Below the pieces are notes generated by a model. That model worked only from the letters and a program-made list of their open reading frames with translations, did no database searches and was not told the DNA's origin. From NCBI RefSeq assembly GCF_020177575.1, contig NZ_JAHTBK010000001.1, forward strand, positions 744,001-808,000: 64,000 bases of DNA, written 5' to 3'. Origin of the DNA: Hasllibacter sp. MH4015 (lineage in GTDB: Bacteria > Pseudomonadota > Alphaproteobacteria > Rhodobacterales > Rhodobacteraceae). Position 1 is the first letter of the stretch. Every line of letters starts with the position of its first letter. Shown here piece after piece: positions 25,136-34,573 of this stretch. The position numbers were made by a program, and so were the translations under genes.

Positions 25136-25620
25136 CGGCCCGCCAGCCAGCTGGTCATGTAGGTCGCCTGCGCGGCCTCCACCCATAGCTCCGCTGTTTC
25201 CCCGCGCCGGGTCAACAGGCAGACCAACCCGGCGAAAAGCACGGCAGCGGAGGGGGAGCCTGCCTCCAGATCCGCGCTCGTCCCCTCCGCCAAGGCCGCA
25301 GCCACGCCCGGTCCGCTGAGGTCGAAGCGTGCGTAAAGCCCCGTGGCCGGGCTGATCGCGTAGCCGTCCCGCCACTCCGCCCCTGCCTCGCACCCGACCA
25401 ACATCACGCGGTCGCGGGCGATGCGGATCGCGGCTCGCTCAGGTCGGTCCTGATCGAGCCCTACAAAGGGCGCGCCGGCGCAGAGCGCGGCAATGGCCGC
25501 CTCAAGATCCCCGGATACGAGGCAGGCTTGCTCCGGCGCGGCGCGTTCCGCGACAAGGCCCGCCGCTTCGATCCGCTGACCCACCGCCAGCGGGCGGTTC
25601 GTCCAGTCCCGTTCCCGCAT
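25129..25620 (-). CDS. soxG: Sarcosine oxidase gamma subunit
   Basis: A 163-residue SoxG-family protein, the least conserved subunit of heterotetrameric sarcosine oxidase (alpha-beta-gamma-delta). It is identified by position after soxA and by the GcvT/folate-binding-like C-terminal half (ISPATGLYARFDLSGPGVAAAL, AAVLFAGLVCLL). The start used is the ATG sharing one base with the soxA TGA; a GTG one codon upstream is also possible. Last gene of the seven-gene demethylation operon. Confidence 0.82.
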   Translation of the reverse strand: MRERDWTNRPLAVGQRIEAAGLVAERAAPEQACLVSGDLEAAIAALCAGAPFVGLDQDRPERAAIRIARDRVMLVGCEAGAEWRDGYAISPATGLYARFDLSGPGVAAALAEGTSADLEAGSPSAAVLFAGLVCLLTRRGETAELWVEAAQATYMTSWLAGRQ

Positions 25621-28409
25621 CACAGGCGCTCCCCTTCCGGATCGAAGGCGCAGGGCGCGGTCACGGTGGCGGTTTGCACGATGCCATCCTGAAACACCCC
25701 AACGCTCTGCCCGATCCGCGCCGCGCCGCCCTCCAGAAGCGCCAAGGCGATGGGCCGCCCAAGCGCCGGGCTGTCATGGCTCGACGTCACGAACCCAAGC
25801 GACCGTCGCGGCCCTTCCAGCGGCACCAGATGCGCGCCCACCGGCAGGGCCTCACCGTCGACGCGCAAGCCCACCAATTGCCTGCGATCGGGCGCATTCG
25901 CGGCCTCCGTCCGCAGCGAGGCGCGGCCAAGGTAATCATCCTCGCGCCGGTCTCTCGGCCCGCCCCAGCCCAGATCCTGGGGCATCGTCAATCCGTCCGT
26001 GTCCTTGCCGACAAGGATGTATCCCTTCTCGGCCCGCAGGATCATCACCGCCTCCAACCCGATCCAGTGCCCGTTCAGCTTGGTGCGCGCCGATTCTAGA
26101 CGGGCATGGAGCGCGGGGCCTTTGGGCAGGGGAACCGACAGCTCAAAGGACCGATCCCCGGTGAAGCTGATCCGCGCGATGCGCAGGGGAAAACCGTCCA
26201 GCGTCACCTCCTCCAGGCCCATATGGGGAATGTCGGTCGCGATCCCCGCCGCCCGCAGCAGGTCCTGCGCGCGGGGGCCGGTCACGGTCAAGGTGGTGTA
26301 GGCCTGCGTAACGTCATGGATCGCCACTTGCGACGGGTCGAACCGATCCTGTCGCGGGTCTTCGAGGATGAAGCGCACCGCATCCACATGGGCGGAGGAG
26401 GCGGAGACGATGAACCGGTCCTCCGCCGGGCGAAGCACGACGCCGTCATCGAACACGATCCCGCTTTCCTGTAGAAGAAAGGCATACCGTGCGCGCCCCG
26501 GTTCAAGGGTCGACAGGCGATTGTAGAAGGCGAAATCCAGAAGCGCGGGCGCGCCGGGGCCGATCACCTCCAATTTGCCGAGGGGGGAGGCATCGTAGAT
26601 CGCCACGTTGTCGCGTGCGGCCTGGGCCTCCGACAGGGCGGCGTCACGCTCCTCTTCCCCGTATGCTGATGGACGCAGCCAGCCGCCATATTCGCGGAAC
26701 TGCGCGCCCGCCGTGCGGTGCAACTCCTCCAACGCCAGACGTTTGGGCGGGTTGAACAAATCGCCCCGACGACGCCCGCCAAGCACGGTCAGGGCCAGGG
26801 GCTGCACGGGTGGTCGGAAGGTCGTGGTCCCGGTCTCGGGGATCGTGCGATCCGTCGCGTCAGCCATCGCCGCAAGCCCCGTGAAATTCGCGGTGCGCCC
26901 CTGATCGGTCGCCATGCCGAGTGTTGTGTACCGTTTCAGGTGCTCGACGGAGGTGAACCCTTCCCGCGCGGCCAACTTCACGTCCTTGAGCGTCACGTCG
27001 TTTTGCAGATCGATCCAGATGCGACCCCTCTGCTCCGGGTAGGGACGGACGGGGTGCCAATGCCAATCGGTTGTGTCAGCGGAGGTCACACCGGCCTCAA
27101 CCAAGGCCGCCCCAAGGCCGAACGCGCCATTCGCGGCGCCCACGACCTCCATGTGCGACGTGCCGGCGCGTGGCACCAACGCATCCTTGCCCGCGTCCCA
27201 ATCCAGTTTCCCGCCGGCCTGGCAATGCAGATGCACGGACGGCGTCCAGCCGCCGGAAACCAAGAGCGTATCGGCGCTGTGGAAGGCGTCGTTCAGGGTA
27301 ACACCGAACAGCTCCCGCCGCCCCTGCACCGATTGCAGGCGCTGGTTCGTCAAGTGCCGCACCCCCGTTGGGGCATCGGGCGTCTCGGCCCGGCGGTCGG
27401 CCAAGGTCACGACCGCGCCCGCTTGCGCCAGTGCGGCGGCGGTGGCGTAGCCCGAGTCCGCGCCTGTCGCCAGCACGATGCGCCGCCCCGCCACGGCCCC
27501 GTAGAGTGTCAGGTAATAATGCGCCGCCTCCGCCGACATCACGCCGGGCCGATCATTGCCAGCGGGCCAGAGCGGGCGTTCGACCGCACCGGTGGCCAAG
27601 ATCGTGCGCCCAGGACGGATTTGCCAATGCAGGTGAGCCTCCGCCTGATGCGCCGCGATCAACCCGTGATCGAACGCCCCCCACGCCGTCGTGCCGGTCA
27701 GGATCTTGCCTCCCGATGCAAGAACCCTGGCCCGCGTGTCCTCAACGAAATCCCACCACAGCGCGCCGTCGATCACACCGCCGCGCCACCGTAACGCCCC
27801 GCCCAGATGCGCGGATTGCTCGATTAGCCAGACCTCCTCTCCGGCGTCCACGGCCTTGCGCGCCGCCACCAGCCCCGCAACGCCCGCGCCGATGATGAGC
27901 GTCCCGCACGTGGCGTGGCGCGTCTGCACCTCTGCGGGCGGCGTCGTGTTCGGATCAAGCCGCCCCAGCCCGGCCATGGCGCGAATGCGCGGCTCATAGA
28001 GATGCCAACCACCCGCCATGAAGGTCTTGTAGTAGAAGCCCGCTGGGATCACCTGATGCAACAGGTCCAGCCAACGATGCCGGTCCCGCTCCGCCGTGGG
28101 GGTCGCGTTCACGGCGCGGGCCAGCAAACCGTGCTCCAGGGGCGTGAGGGTAGCGCGGGCGTTGGGCTCCGTCACGCCGTCGCGGACCACGTCGAACAGC
28201 GCATTCGGCTCCTCCGCCCCGAACCCGTAAAGGCCCCTTGGCCGGTGATACTTGAAACTGCGCGCGATGGTACGCGGGCCGGACGCGAGCAGGGCGGAGG
28301 CGAGCGTATCCCCCGCAAACCCGTCGATGGGCGTCCAGTCCACCTTGGCGCGGCGGGGTTCTGAACGGTCGATCTCCGTCCCCAATGTCGGATGCCGCCA
28401 GCCGCTCAT
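25620..28409 (-). CDS. soxA: Sarcosine oxidase alpha subunit
   Basis: A 929-residue SoxA. The N-terminal domain carries GDTLASALLASG and ARSFKYHRPRG, a hallmark of the family; the NAD-binding domain begins TLIIGAGVAGLVAARKAV. The C-terminal third is a GcvT/aminomethyltransferase-like folate domain (YDASPLGKLEVIGPGAP; GEALPVGAHLVPL). The heterotetramer oxidises sarcosine to glycine and transfers the methyl carbon to tetrahydrofolate as 5,10-methylene-THF (or releases formaldehyde). It overlaps soxD by 4 nt. It is slightly shorter than the about 1000 residues common for SoxA. Confidence 0.95.
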   Translation of the reverse strand: MSGWRHPTLGTEIDRSEPRRAKVDWTPIDGFAGDTLASALLASGPRTIARSFKYHRPRGLYGFGAEEPNALFDVVRDGVTEPNARATLTPLEHGLLARAVNATPTAERDRHRWLDLLHQVIPAGFYYKTFMAGGWHLYEPRIRAMAGLGRLDPNTTPPAEVQTRHATCGTLIIGAGVAGLVAARKAVDAGEEVWLIEQSAHLGGALRWRGGVIDGALWWDFVEDTRARVLASGGKILTGTTAWGAFDHGLIAAHQAEAHLHWQIRPGRTILATGAVERPLWPAGNDRPGVMSAEAAHYYLTLYGAVAGRRIVLATGADSGYATAAALAQAGAVVTLADRRAETPDAPTGVRHLTNQRLQSVQGRRELFGVTLNDAFHSADTLLVSGGWTPSVHLHCQAGGKLDWDAGKDALVPRAGTSHMEVVGAANGAFGLGAALVEAGVTSADTTDWHWHPVRPYPEQRGRIWIDLQNDVTLKDVKLAAREGFTSVEHLKRYTTLGMATDQGRTANFTGLAAMADATDRTIPETGTTTFRPPVQPLALTVLGGRRRGDLFNPPKRLALEELHRTAGAQFREYGGWLRPSAYGEEERDAALSEAQAARDNVAIYDASPLGKLEVIGPGAPALLDFAFYNRLSTLEPGRARYAFLLQESGIVFDDGVVLRPAEDRFIVSASSAHVDAVRFILEDPRQDRFDPSQVAIHDVTQAYTTLTVTGPRAQDLLRAAGIATDIPHMGLEEVTLDGFPLRIARISFTGDRSFELSVPLPKGPALHARLESARTKLNGHWIGLEAVMILRAEKGYILVGKDTDGLTMPQDLGWGGPRDRREDDYLGRASLRTEAANAPDRRQLVGLRVDGEALPVGAHLVPLEGPRRSLGFVTSSHDSPALGRPIALALLEGGAARIGQSVGVFQDGIVQTATVTAPCAFDPEGERL

Positions 28410-28654
28410 CCCAGATCCTCCGCGCCCAGGATCTCACGGGTCTGCGTATCGCGGGTCATCAGGAAATAGGTGCCGCAGGTGACGTGCAGCCACATCTCCC
28501 GCGCGGGGCCTTTCGGGGCGTCCACATCGTAGAGGTAGGCCGCCCAGTCCGCGTCGGACGGCGCGCCATCGGGGCGGGGATGCCCGGCCTCCACCGCGAA
28601 GTGAAACTCCGTCTCCGCGCGCGGACCGCAGAAAGGGCAGGGGAAGCGTTGCAT
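28406..28654 (-). CDS. soxD: Sarcosine oxidase delta subunit
   Basis: An 82-residue zinc protein. Zinc ligands fit the family: C6 and C9 (FPCPFCG), H57 and C60 (WLHVTCGTYF). Length and motif spacing match SoxD. It lies 12 nt after soxB and overlaps soxA by ATGA, the canonical soxBDAG order. Confidence 0.95.
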   Translation of the reverse strand: MQRFPCPFCGPRAETEFHFAVEAGHPRPDGAPSDADWAAYLYDVDAPKGPAREMWLHVTCGTYFLMTRDTQTREILGAEDLG

Positions 28655-28666
28655 GTCCTCTCCCTC

Positions 28667-29914
28667 CTAATGCGCGATGCCGGACCCTGCGGCCTCGTCG
28701 ATCAGGCGGCCGGTGCGAAACCGGTCCAGATCGAAGGGGCGCGAGATCGCGTGGTGATCGCCCGTCGCCAGCATATGGGCCAGAAGCGTGCCGCCCGCCG
28801 GGATCGCCTTGAATCCGCCCGTCCCCCAGCCGCAATTCAGGAACACTCCCTCCGGCCCTGCGGGCCCCAGAATGGGAGAGCTGTCGGGGACCACATCCAC
28901 GACCCCGCCCCATTGCCGCAATAATTTCAGCTGCCCGAAGCTCGGAAACATCTCTAGCACCCCGCTCAGCACCTGTTCCTGCGCCGGAAGATTGCCCTTC
29001 TGCCCGTGGGTCGGCACCCGGTCGAGGCCGCCGCCGATCACAAGCTCCCCCTTGTCCGACTGGCTCAGATAGGTGCCGGTTCCAAGGTAAAGCAGAACGG
29101 TGTCGAGGATCGGCTTCACCGGCTCCGACACGAAGGCCTGCAGCGCATAGGTGTGGATCGGCAGGCGCACCCCGACCTTGGCCGCCAGACCCGGCGTGGC
29201 CCCCGCGGCGGCAAGACCAAGGCGGTTGGTGCGGATGGGCCCGAGATTGGTCTCCACCCCCGTCACGCGGCCCGCCTCCACCACGATGTCTTGCACGTCG
29301 CAGCCCTCGATGATGTCGACGCCCATCCGTGATGCCGCGCGCGCGTAGCCCCACGCGACTGCATCGTGACGCGCCACGCCCGCGCGCCCCTGCCATATGC
29401 CACCCATCAGCCGATACCGCGCGTCCGCAGCCTGGTTGGCCAGCGGCACCCGCGCCGCCGCCTCCTCCGCATCCATCAGGCGGCCATCGACACCGTTGAG
29501 CTGCATGGCATTCGCGATGCGGTTGCAGATCTCCATCTGCGCGGGCGTGTGGGCCGCGATCAACATGCCGCGCTGGCTGAGCATGACGTTGTAATTCAAC
29601 TCCCGGCTCAGCCCTTCGTAAAGCCGCAGCGCCAGATCGTAGAGCGCGACACTTTCGGGGTAGAAGTAATTCGACCGGATCACGGTCGTGTTCCGCCCCG
29701 TATTCCCGCCGCCGATCCAGCCCTTTTCCAGCACCGCGACGCGGGACAGCCCGTGGGTCTTCGCCAGATAATAGGCCGTCGCCAGACCATGCCCGCCGCC
29801 GCCCACGATCACCGCGTCATAGGCCGCCTTGGGCCGGGCCTTCGCCCAGGCCTCGGGCCAATGGCGATGGCCGCGCAACGCCTCCCGGGCAAGCGTGACG
29901 GCGGAATACTTCAC
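28667..29914 (-). CDS. soxB: Sarcosine oxidase beta subunit
   Basis: A 415-residue flavoprotein of the DAO family. The FAD dinucleotide-binding motif is DAVIVGGGGHGLATAYYLA (about residues 32-50), followed by LEKGWIGGGNTGRNTTVIRSNY, which holds the region for covalent FMN attachment in SoxB. The C terminus has VFLNCGWGTGGFKAIPAGG. This subunit contains the sarcosine-oxidising site. It overlaps the upstream TetR gene by ATGA. Confidence 0.95.
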   Translation of the reverse strand: MKYSAVTLAREALRGHRHWPEAWAKARPKAAYDAVIVGGGGHGLATAYYLAKTHGLSRVAVLEKGWIGGGNTGRNTTVIRSNYFYPESVALYDLALRLYEGLSRELNYNVMLSQRGMLIAAHTPAQMEICNRIANAMQLNGVDGRLMDAEEAAARVPLANQAADARYRLMGGIWQGRAGVARHDAVAWGYARAASRMGVDIIEGCDVQDIVVEAGRVTGVETNLGPIRTNRLGLAAAGATPGLAAKVGVRLPIHTYALQAFVSEPVKPILDTVLLYLGTGTYLSQSDKGELVIGGGLDRVPTHGQKGNLPAQEQVLSGVLEMFPSFGQLKLLRQWGGVVDVVPDSSPILGPAGPEGVFLNCGWGTGGFKAIPAGGTLLAHMLATGDHHAISRPFDLDRFRTGRLIDEAAGSGIAH

Positions 29915-30573
29915 CGTTGCGCGACCTTCAGCGCGAAGGCCGTGAAATCCGCAATCTCGGCCTCCGATGGGGCGCGCCCGGTGAAATGCTCCAGGAACCC
30001 CGCAAGCCGCCCCATCCGCGTCTCCATCGCCTCCCGCAATTCCAGCGCGTGATATCCGATCTGCATGAAATACAGGATACGGGCGCGGATATCGGCCTCT
30101 TCCGCGTTATAACCATGCGCGCGGAACATCCCCGTCACGGCGGCAAGCCGCGCGGTATCGGCGGCGTCGATGCGGCCGCGCACCCTTGCATCCCGGCGCG
30201 ACCATTCGCGGATCGCGAAATCCAGATGCGGCTCAAAGATCGTGTCGTCCACGAAGCACATGAAGAAGTTGCACAAACCTTCCGTAATCGTGTCCGAAGG
30301 CAGGGTGCATTGATGCAGGATCGGGGCGGTATTGCGCGCCTCCCAATCGTCCAGAAGCGCCTCCAACAGGTCCGCGCGGGAGCCGAAATACCAGTAGAAC
30401 GAGGACCGGGAGACGCCCAGATGCTGCGCAAGGGTCAGGATCTTCACCTCGCCCGCGCCGTCGCGGATCAGCACGTCGCGGGCCGTGGCGAGCCAATCCT
30501 GCTGCGTGACTTTCACATGACCTGTCGGGAGTGGCTTCCCTTCGCGGGTCAGAACGGGCTGGGGGCGTGGCAT
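29911..30573 (-). CDS. TetR/AcrR-family transcriptional regulator
   Basis: A 220-residue TetR-family regulator. The HTH lies at about residues 45-64 (TLAQHLGVSRSSFYWYFGSR), followed by an all-helical ligand domain. Its gene sits inside the operon between mttB and soxB, abutting the former and overlapping the latter, so it is co-transcribed with the enzymes it probably controls. A 16-bp palindrome upstream of the first gene of the operon (34553-34568) is a suitable operator. The ligand may be a methylated amine or betaine-type compound (inference). Confidence 0.92.
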   Translation of the reverse strand: MPRPQPVLTREGKPLPTGHVKVTQQDWLATARDVLIRDGAGEVKILTLAQHLGVSRSSFYWYFGSRADLLEALLDDWEARNTAPILHQCTLPSDTITEGLCNFFMCFVDDTIFEPHLDFAIREWSRRDARVRGRIDAADTARLAAVTGMFRAHGYNAEEADIRARILYFMQIGYHALELREAMETRMGRLAGFLEHFTGRAPSEAEIADFTAFALKVAQR

Positions 30574-32097
30574 TCAACTCTCCGGATAGGCGCCACCCCG
30601 TCCGGTTCCGCGCGCGATATAGTCTTCTAGCGCAGCCAACCGGTCGGGGTCGATATCGGGCGCGCCGGGATTGGCCAATATCCCCTGCCAGACGTCCCGC
30701 GCGCGGGTGGAGGCATCCTTGGCCCCCCGCTCCGTCCAGGTGCCGAAATTGGCGTAATCGTGGACGATGGGCTCATAGAACTCCGTCTGGTACCGCTCCA
30801 TGGTTTGTGCGGCGGCAAAGAAATGCCCGCTGGGCTGGGTTTCCGCGATGGCGTCAAACCCGATCTCCGCCGCTCCCGCCTGGGCACCCGCGCACAACTC
30901 CGCCACCATGTTGAGCACTTCGGCATCCGTCACCAGTTTCTCGTAGGAGACGGACAAGCCCCCCTCCAGCCACCCGGCGGAATGGATCACCACCGTCGCA
31001 CCCGCCATCAGGCACCCCCAGAGGCCGAACTGGTTCTCGTTGGCGGCCTGCACATCGTTGAGGTTCGCCGCCGATCCCGCCGCCGACCTCCAGGGCAGGC
31101 CGATGCGCCGCGCCAATTGTCCGGCGGCCAGCGAGGCCTGGAAGTGCGAAGGTGTGCCAAAGGCGGGCGCGCCGGATTTCATATCCACGTTGGAGGTGAA
31201 GGTGCCGTAGCACACGGGCGCGCCGGGCTGTGCCAGTTGCGTGAGCGTCAGCGCCGCCAACGCCTCCGCATGGGACAGCGTGATGGCCCCCGCCACCGTG
31301 ATCGGTGCCATCGCCCCCATCAGCGTGAAGGGCGTGATGATCGACATCTGCCGCGCGCGGGCGAAATCAATCAGCCCCTGCGCCATGGGAATGTCGAGCG
31401 TGCGCGGCGAATTGGTGTTGATGATCGTGTAGCAATGGGGATTGGCGGCGAAGTCTTCGTCACTCAGGCCCCGGAACGCCTGCAACATCTCCAGACTTTC
31501 GCGCACTTGCGGGGTGCCGCGCGCGAAGATGAATGGAAACTTGTCGGACTGCGTAAGCTGCGCCTGCAACGTGAAATAATGGCGGATATTGGTGGCCACG
31601 TCCTGCGGCTCCACCAGGGGCGGCAGCATCTGGAATACGTCGAAATGGTGGGTGAGCTGCAAAAGCTCCGTGAAATCGCGCGCCGAACCGGGGCGGCGGC
31701 CGCGGATTTCGTCGGTCGCATGGGGCGCGCCCGCGCCGGGCTGAAAGACCAGCGATCCAAGCTCCAGCGTCACGTCCCGCTTGCGCGCGCCGGCCCGCGC
31801 CTCGATCCGTTTGGGGGCCGTGGCAAGGGCGGCCTCCACCATGTCGCGCCCGATATGGACCATGTCGCCCTTCACGACCGCGCCGCCCTTGTTGAACAGT
31901 GCCACCGCCTCGGGCAGCAGGACCCTGACGCCCAAATCTTCCAGCACCCGAAACGCGGCGTCGTGCATCGCCTCGATCCGGTCGGCGGAAAAGACATCCA
32001 TCGGCGGGAACGGGTTCTTGAGTTGCCCGTACTCCGTCAACCGGGCGGAGGGGCGTGGCCCATCGCGGTTGCGGCGTCTGGCGCGGGGCTCGCTCAT
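30574..32097 (-). CDS. Trimethylamine methyltransferase (MttB) family protein, non-pyrrolysine
   Basis: A 507-residue MttB-superfamily methyltransferase. Family features include VLEDLGVRVLLPEAVALF near the N terminus, the barrel strands FARGTPQVRESLEML and TPFTLMGAMAPITVAGA, and the C-terminal HFFAAAQTMERYQTEFYEP. The reading frame has no internal amber codon, so it lacks the pyrrolysine of true MttB. A characterised non-pyrrolysine member, MtgB, moves a methyl group from glycine betaine to a corrinoid protein. No corrinoid-protein gene is in the window. Lying between the dimethylglycine-dehydrogenase-like and tetR-sox genes, demethylation of a quaternary amine such as glycine betaine is the likeliest role (inference). 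Overlaps the upstream gene by 4 nt. Confidence 0.88.
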   Translation of the reverse strand: MSEPRARRRNRDGPRPSARLTEYGQLKNPFPPMDVFSADRIEAMHDAAFRVLEDLGVRVLLPEAVALFNKGGAVVKGDMVHIGRDMVEAALATAPKRIEARAGARKRDVTLELGSLVFQPGAGAPHATDEIRGRRPGSARDFTELLQLTHHFDVFQMLPPLVEPQDVATNIRHYFTLQAQLTQSDKFPFIFARGTPQVRESLEMLQAFRGLSDEDFAANPHCYTIINTNSPRTLDIPMAQGLIDFARARQMSIITPFTLMGAMAPITVAGAITLSHAEALAALTLTQLAQPGAPVCYGTFTSNVDMKSGAPAFGTPSHFQASLAAGQLARRIGLPWRSAAGSAANLNDVQAANENQFGLWGCLMAGATVVIHSAGWLEGGLSVSYEKLVTDAEVLNMVAELCAGAQAGAAEIGFDAIAETQPSGHFFAAAQTMERYQTEFYEPIVHDYANFGTWTERGAKDASTRARDVWQGILANPGAPDIDPDRLAALEDYIARGTGRGGAYPES

Positions 32098-34502
32098 CCC
32101 CGCATCGCCTTGCCCGCCGGATCGTAGGGGGAGGGGGGGATCACACGTGCCGCACGCTCCACGCCGACGATATGGGTGGTCAGCGCCGTACCCTCCGCCG
32201 CGACATCGGCATTGACCATCGCCATGGCCAGCGACGTGCCGATCGTGTGGCCATACCCGCCCGACGTGACAAAGCCGACCTTGTCGCCCTTGTGCCAGAC
32301 CGGCTCATACCCCGTCGCATCCGCGTCGCCATCCTCGATCTCCAGCGTCACGATCCGCTGCGCCGGGCCATTGCCGTCACGCTCCGCCAATGCCGCCGCC
32401 TTGCCCGTGAAATCGCCCTTGTCCCAAGCGATCCAGCGATCCATGCCGGTCATCCCCGCCGTGTAGCCTTGGGTGAATTCCGCCGACCAGATGCCAAAGC
32501 TCTTTTCCAGCCGCAGCGACAGAAGCGCGTTGAAGCCGACCTCGCGGATGCCCTCATCCGCGCCCGCATCCAGCAGCATCCGGCGCAAGGTGATGTGGTC
32601 GCCGTAGCGGCAATTGATCTCGTATCCCGCCTCCCCCGTCACGGACAGGCGCGCGACACGGGCGCGGATCAGCCCGACATCGAAGGTCGCGCAGCCCATG
32701 AACGGCATCGGGGACAGGTCGTTGGTGACAAGCTTCTGCAAGACATCTGCGGATTTCGGGCCGGAGAGCGAGAAGCCGCAATATTCCTCCCCCAGATCGC
32801 GGATCGTCACCCCGTCTTCCAGGTGATCGTTGAACCACCGCATGTGCCAGGTGCGCAGGTAATAGCTGCCCATGATCCAATAGGTGCCGTCCCCCCAGTT
32901 GAATAGCGTCAGGTCCCCTTGCAACCTTCCCGACGATGCGAGCATCGGTGCCAGGCGCGCCCGGCCCGGTCCCGGCAAGCGGGAGGCCATCATCTTGTCG
33001 AGCCACGCTTCCGCCCCCGGCCCCGACACCTCGTAGCGGGAGAAGGCGGAGATATCGAGAAGCCCCACGCCGTCCCGCACCGCGCGGCATTCCTCGGCCA
33101 CGATATCGAATGCGTTGGAGCGTTTGAGTGTCAGGTTTTCCTCGAACTCAGCCGATGGCGCGAAATAGAGCGGGACTTCCAGATCCCAGCTTTGCCCCCA
33201 CCGCGCCCCGGCGGCATCCATATCCGAATAGGCGGGCGCGCGTTTCAGGGGCCGCCCGGCGGGCAGCTGCTCATTCGGATAGGACATCACGAAGCGGCGG
33301 GAATAGAACTGGCCGGTGGTCTGGCGGATGTATTCCCGGTTCTCTGCGAATGCACCGTAGCGCGCCACGTCCATGCCGTAGACATCGGCCTCCGGCTCCC
33401 CCTCGATCATCCATTCGGCCAGGCTCTTGCCCACGCCACCGCCCTGCAAGAACCCCGCCATGACGGCGCAGGCGCTCCAATACCCGCGCTTTCCGGGGAC
33501 CGGGCCGACCAGCGGATTGCCATCGGGGGAGAAGGTAAAGGCCCCGTTCACCCAGGTCTTCACGCCGACCTCCTGCAACGCGGGATACCGCTCAAAGCCC
33601 AGGATCAGCTCCTTCTCGATCCGGTCGGTTTGTTCCTGGAACAGCTCCATCCCGTAATCCCACGGCGCGCCGTCCATCGCCCAATGTTCGTGATCGACCT
33701 CGTAGATCCCCAGCAGCAGACCCTTCTGGTCCTGCCGCATATAGGTGAACCCTTCCAGGTCCACGGTCATCGGCACCTCGAAATCCAGCGCCTCCAGCTC
33801 CGGGATCGTGTCGGAGATCAGGTAATGGTGCTTGAGCGGTGATACGGGCAATTCGATCCCCGCCATGCGCCCCACCTGCTTGGCCCAAAGCCCCGCGGCA
33901 TTGACCACGTGCTCGCAGTCGATCACGCCCTTGTTGGTGGTCACGCGCCAGCCATCCGCCGTCTGGTCCAGGCTCTCCACCTTGGTATGCTCGAAGACGG
34001 ACGCCCCGCGCTTCTTGGCTGCGCCGGCATAGGCGTGGACGGTCCCGGTCGTGTCGATATACCCCTCCCGATCCGCCCAGAGCCCGCCAAGGAAGCCGTC
34101 GGTCGTCATGATCGGGCACAAGTCGTGCGCTTCTTTCGGGGTGACGAGCCGGCAATCCTCGATCCCGATGGACTGGAACACCCGATAGGCCGATTGCAGC
34201 CATTCCCACCGCTCCGGCGTGCCCGCCATGGTCAGGCCGCCGGTCATGTGCAGGCCGATATCCTGCCCACTCTCCTTCTCGATCTCCGGCAGAAGGTCGA
34301 TCGTATAGGCCTGAAGCGCCGCGATATTCGGGTCCGCGTTCAGGGCATGGATGCCCCCCGCCGCGTGCCAGCTCGATCCCGCCGTCAGGACGGAGCGTTC
34401 CAGCAGGCACACATCCGTCCAGCCCAGCTTGGCAAGGTGATACAGCACCGATGCGCCCACAACGCCGCCCCCAATGACGACAACACGATAATGCGAATTC
34501 AT
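32094..34502 (-). CDS. FAD-dependent oxidoreductase/GcvT fusion, dimethylglycine dehydrogenase-like
   Basis: An 802-residue two-domain enzyme. The N-terminal DAO domain has VVVIGGGVVGASVLYHLAKL (FAD) and TAGSSWHAAGGIHAL, where family members attach FAD covalently to the His. From about residue 430 it is a GcvT-like folate domain (NAFDIVAEECRAVRDGVGLLDISAFSRYEV pattern). Length and order match dimethylglycine/sarcosine dehydrogenases, which oxidise an N-methyl group and pass the carbon to THF. It is the first gene of the operon. Substrate choice between dimethylglycine, sarcosine and related betaines cannot be made from sequence. Confidence 0.9.
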   Translation of the reverse strand: MNSHYRVVVIGGGVVGASVLYHLAKLGWTDVCLLERSVLTAGSSWHAAGGIHALNADPNIAALQAYTIDLLPEIEKESGQDIGLHMTGGLTMAGTPERWEWLQSAYRVFQSIGIEDCRLVTPKEAHDLCPIMTTDGFLGGLWADREGYIDTTGTVHAYAGAAKKRGASVFEHTKVESLDQTADGWRVTTNKGVIDCEHVVNAAGLWAKQVGRMAGIELPVSPLKHHYLISDTIPELEALDFEVPMTVDLEGFTYMRQDQKGLLLGIYEVDHEHWAMDGAPWDYGMELFQEQTDRIEKELILGFERYPALQEVGVKTWVNGAFTFSPDGNPLVGPVPGKRGYWSACAVMAGFLQGGGVGKSLAEWMIEGEPEADVYGMDVARYGAFAENREYIRQTTGQFYSRRFVMSYPNEQLPAGRPLKRAPAYSDMDAAGARWGQSWDLEVPLYFAPSAEFEENLTLKRSNAFDIVAEECRAVRDGVGLLDISAFSRYEVSGPGAEAWLDKMMASRLPGPGRARLAPMLASSGRLQGDLTLFNWGDGTYWIMGSYYLRTWHMRWFNDHLEDGVTIRDLGEEYCGFSLSGPKSADVLQKLVTNDLSPMPFMGCATFDVGLIRARVARLSVTGEAGYEINCRYGDHITLRRMLLDAGADEGIREVGFNALLSLRLEKSFGIWSAEFTQGYTAGMTGMDRWIAWDKGDFTGKAAALAERDGNGPAQRIVTLEIEDGDADATGYEPVWHKGDKVGFVTSGGYGHTIGTSLAMAMVNADVAAEGTALTTHIVGVERAARVIPPSPYDPAGKAMRG

Positions 34503-34552
34503 GGGGTCCTCCCGCCGCGCGATTCCCTTGGTCGCGTCAGGCTAGGGGCTTA

Positions 34553-34568
34553 TGGACACTTGTGTCCA
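34553..34568. promoter_or_regulatory. 16-bp palindrome, candidate TetR operator of the demethylation operon
   Basis: TGGACACTTGTGTCCA is a perfect palindrome (7-bp arms, TT centre) 51-66 bp upstream of the first gene of the operon. Size and symmetry fit a TetR-family operator, and the operon encodes a TetR regulator. Confidence 0.6.
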
Positions 34569-34573
34569 GACTG

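Noticed and set aside
30574-32097. Possible pyrrolysine-containing MttB
   Set aside because: The frame is continuous and ends at a normal position without an internal TAG, so it is a non-pyrrolysine homologue.
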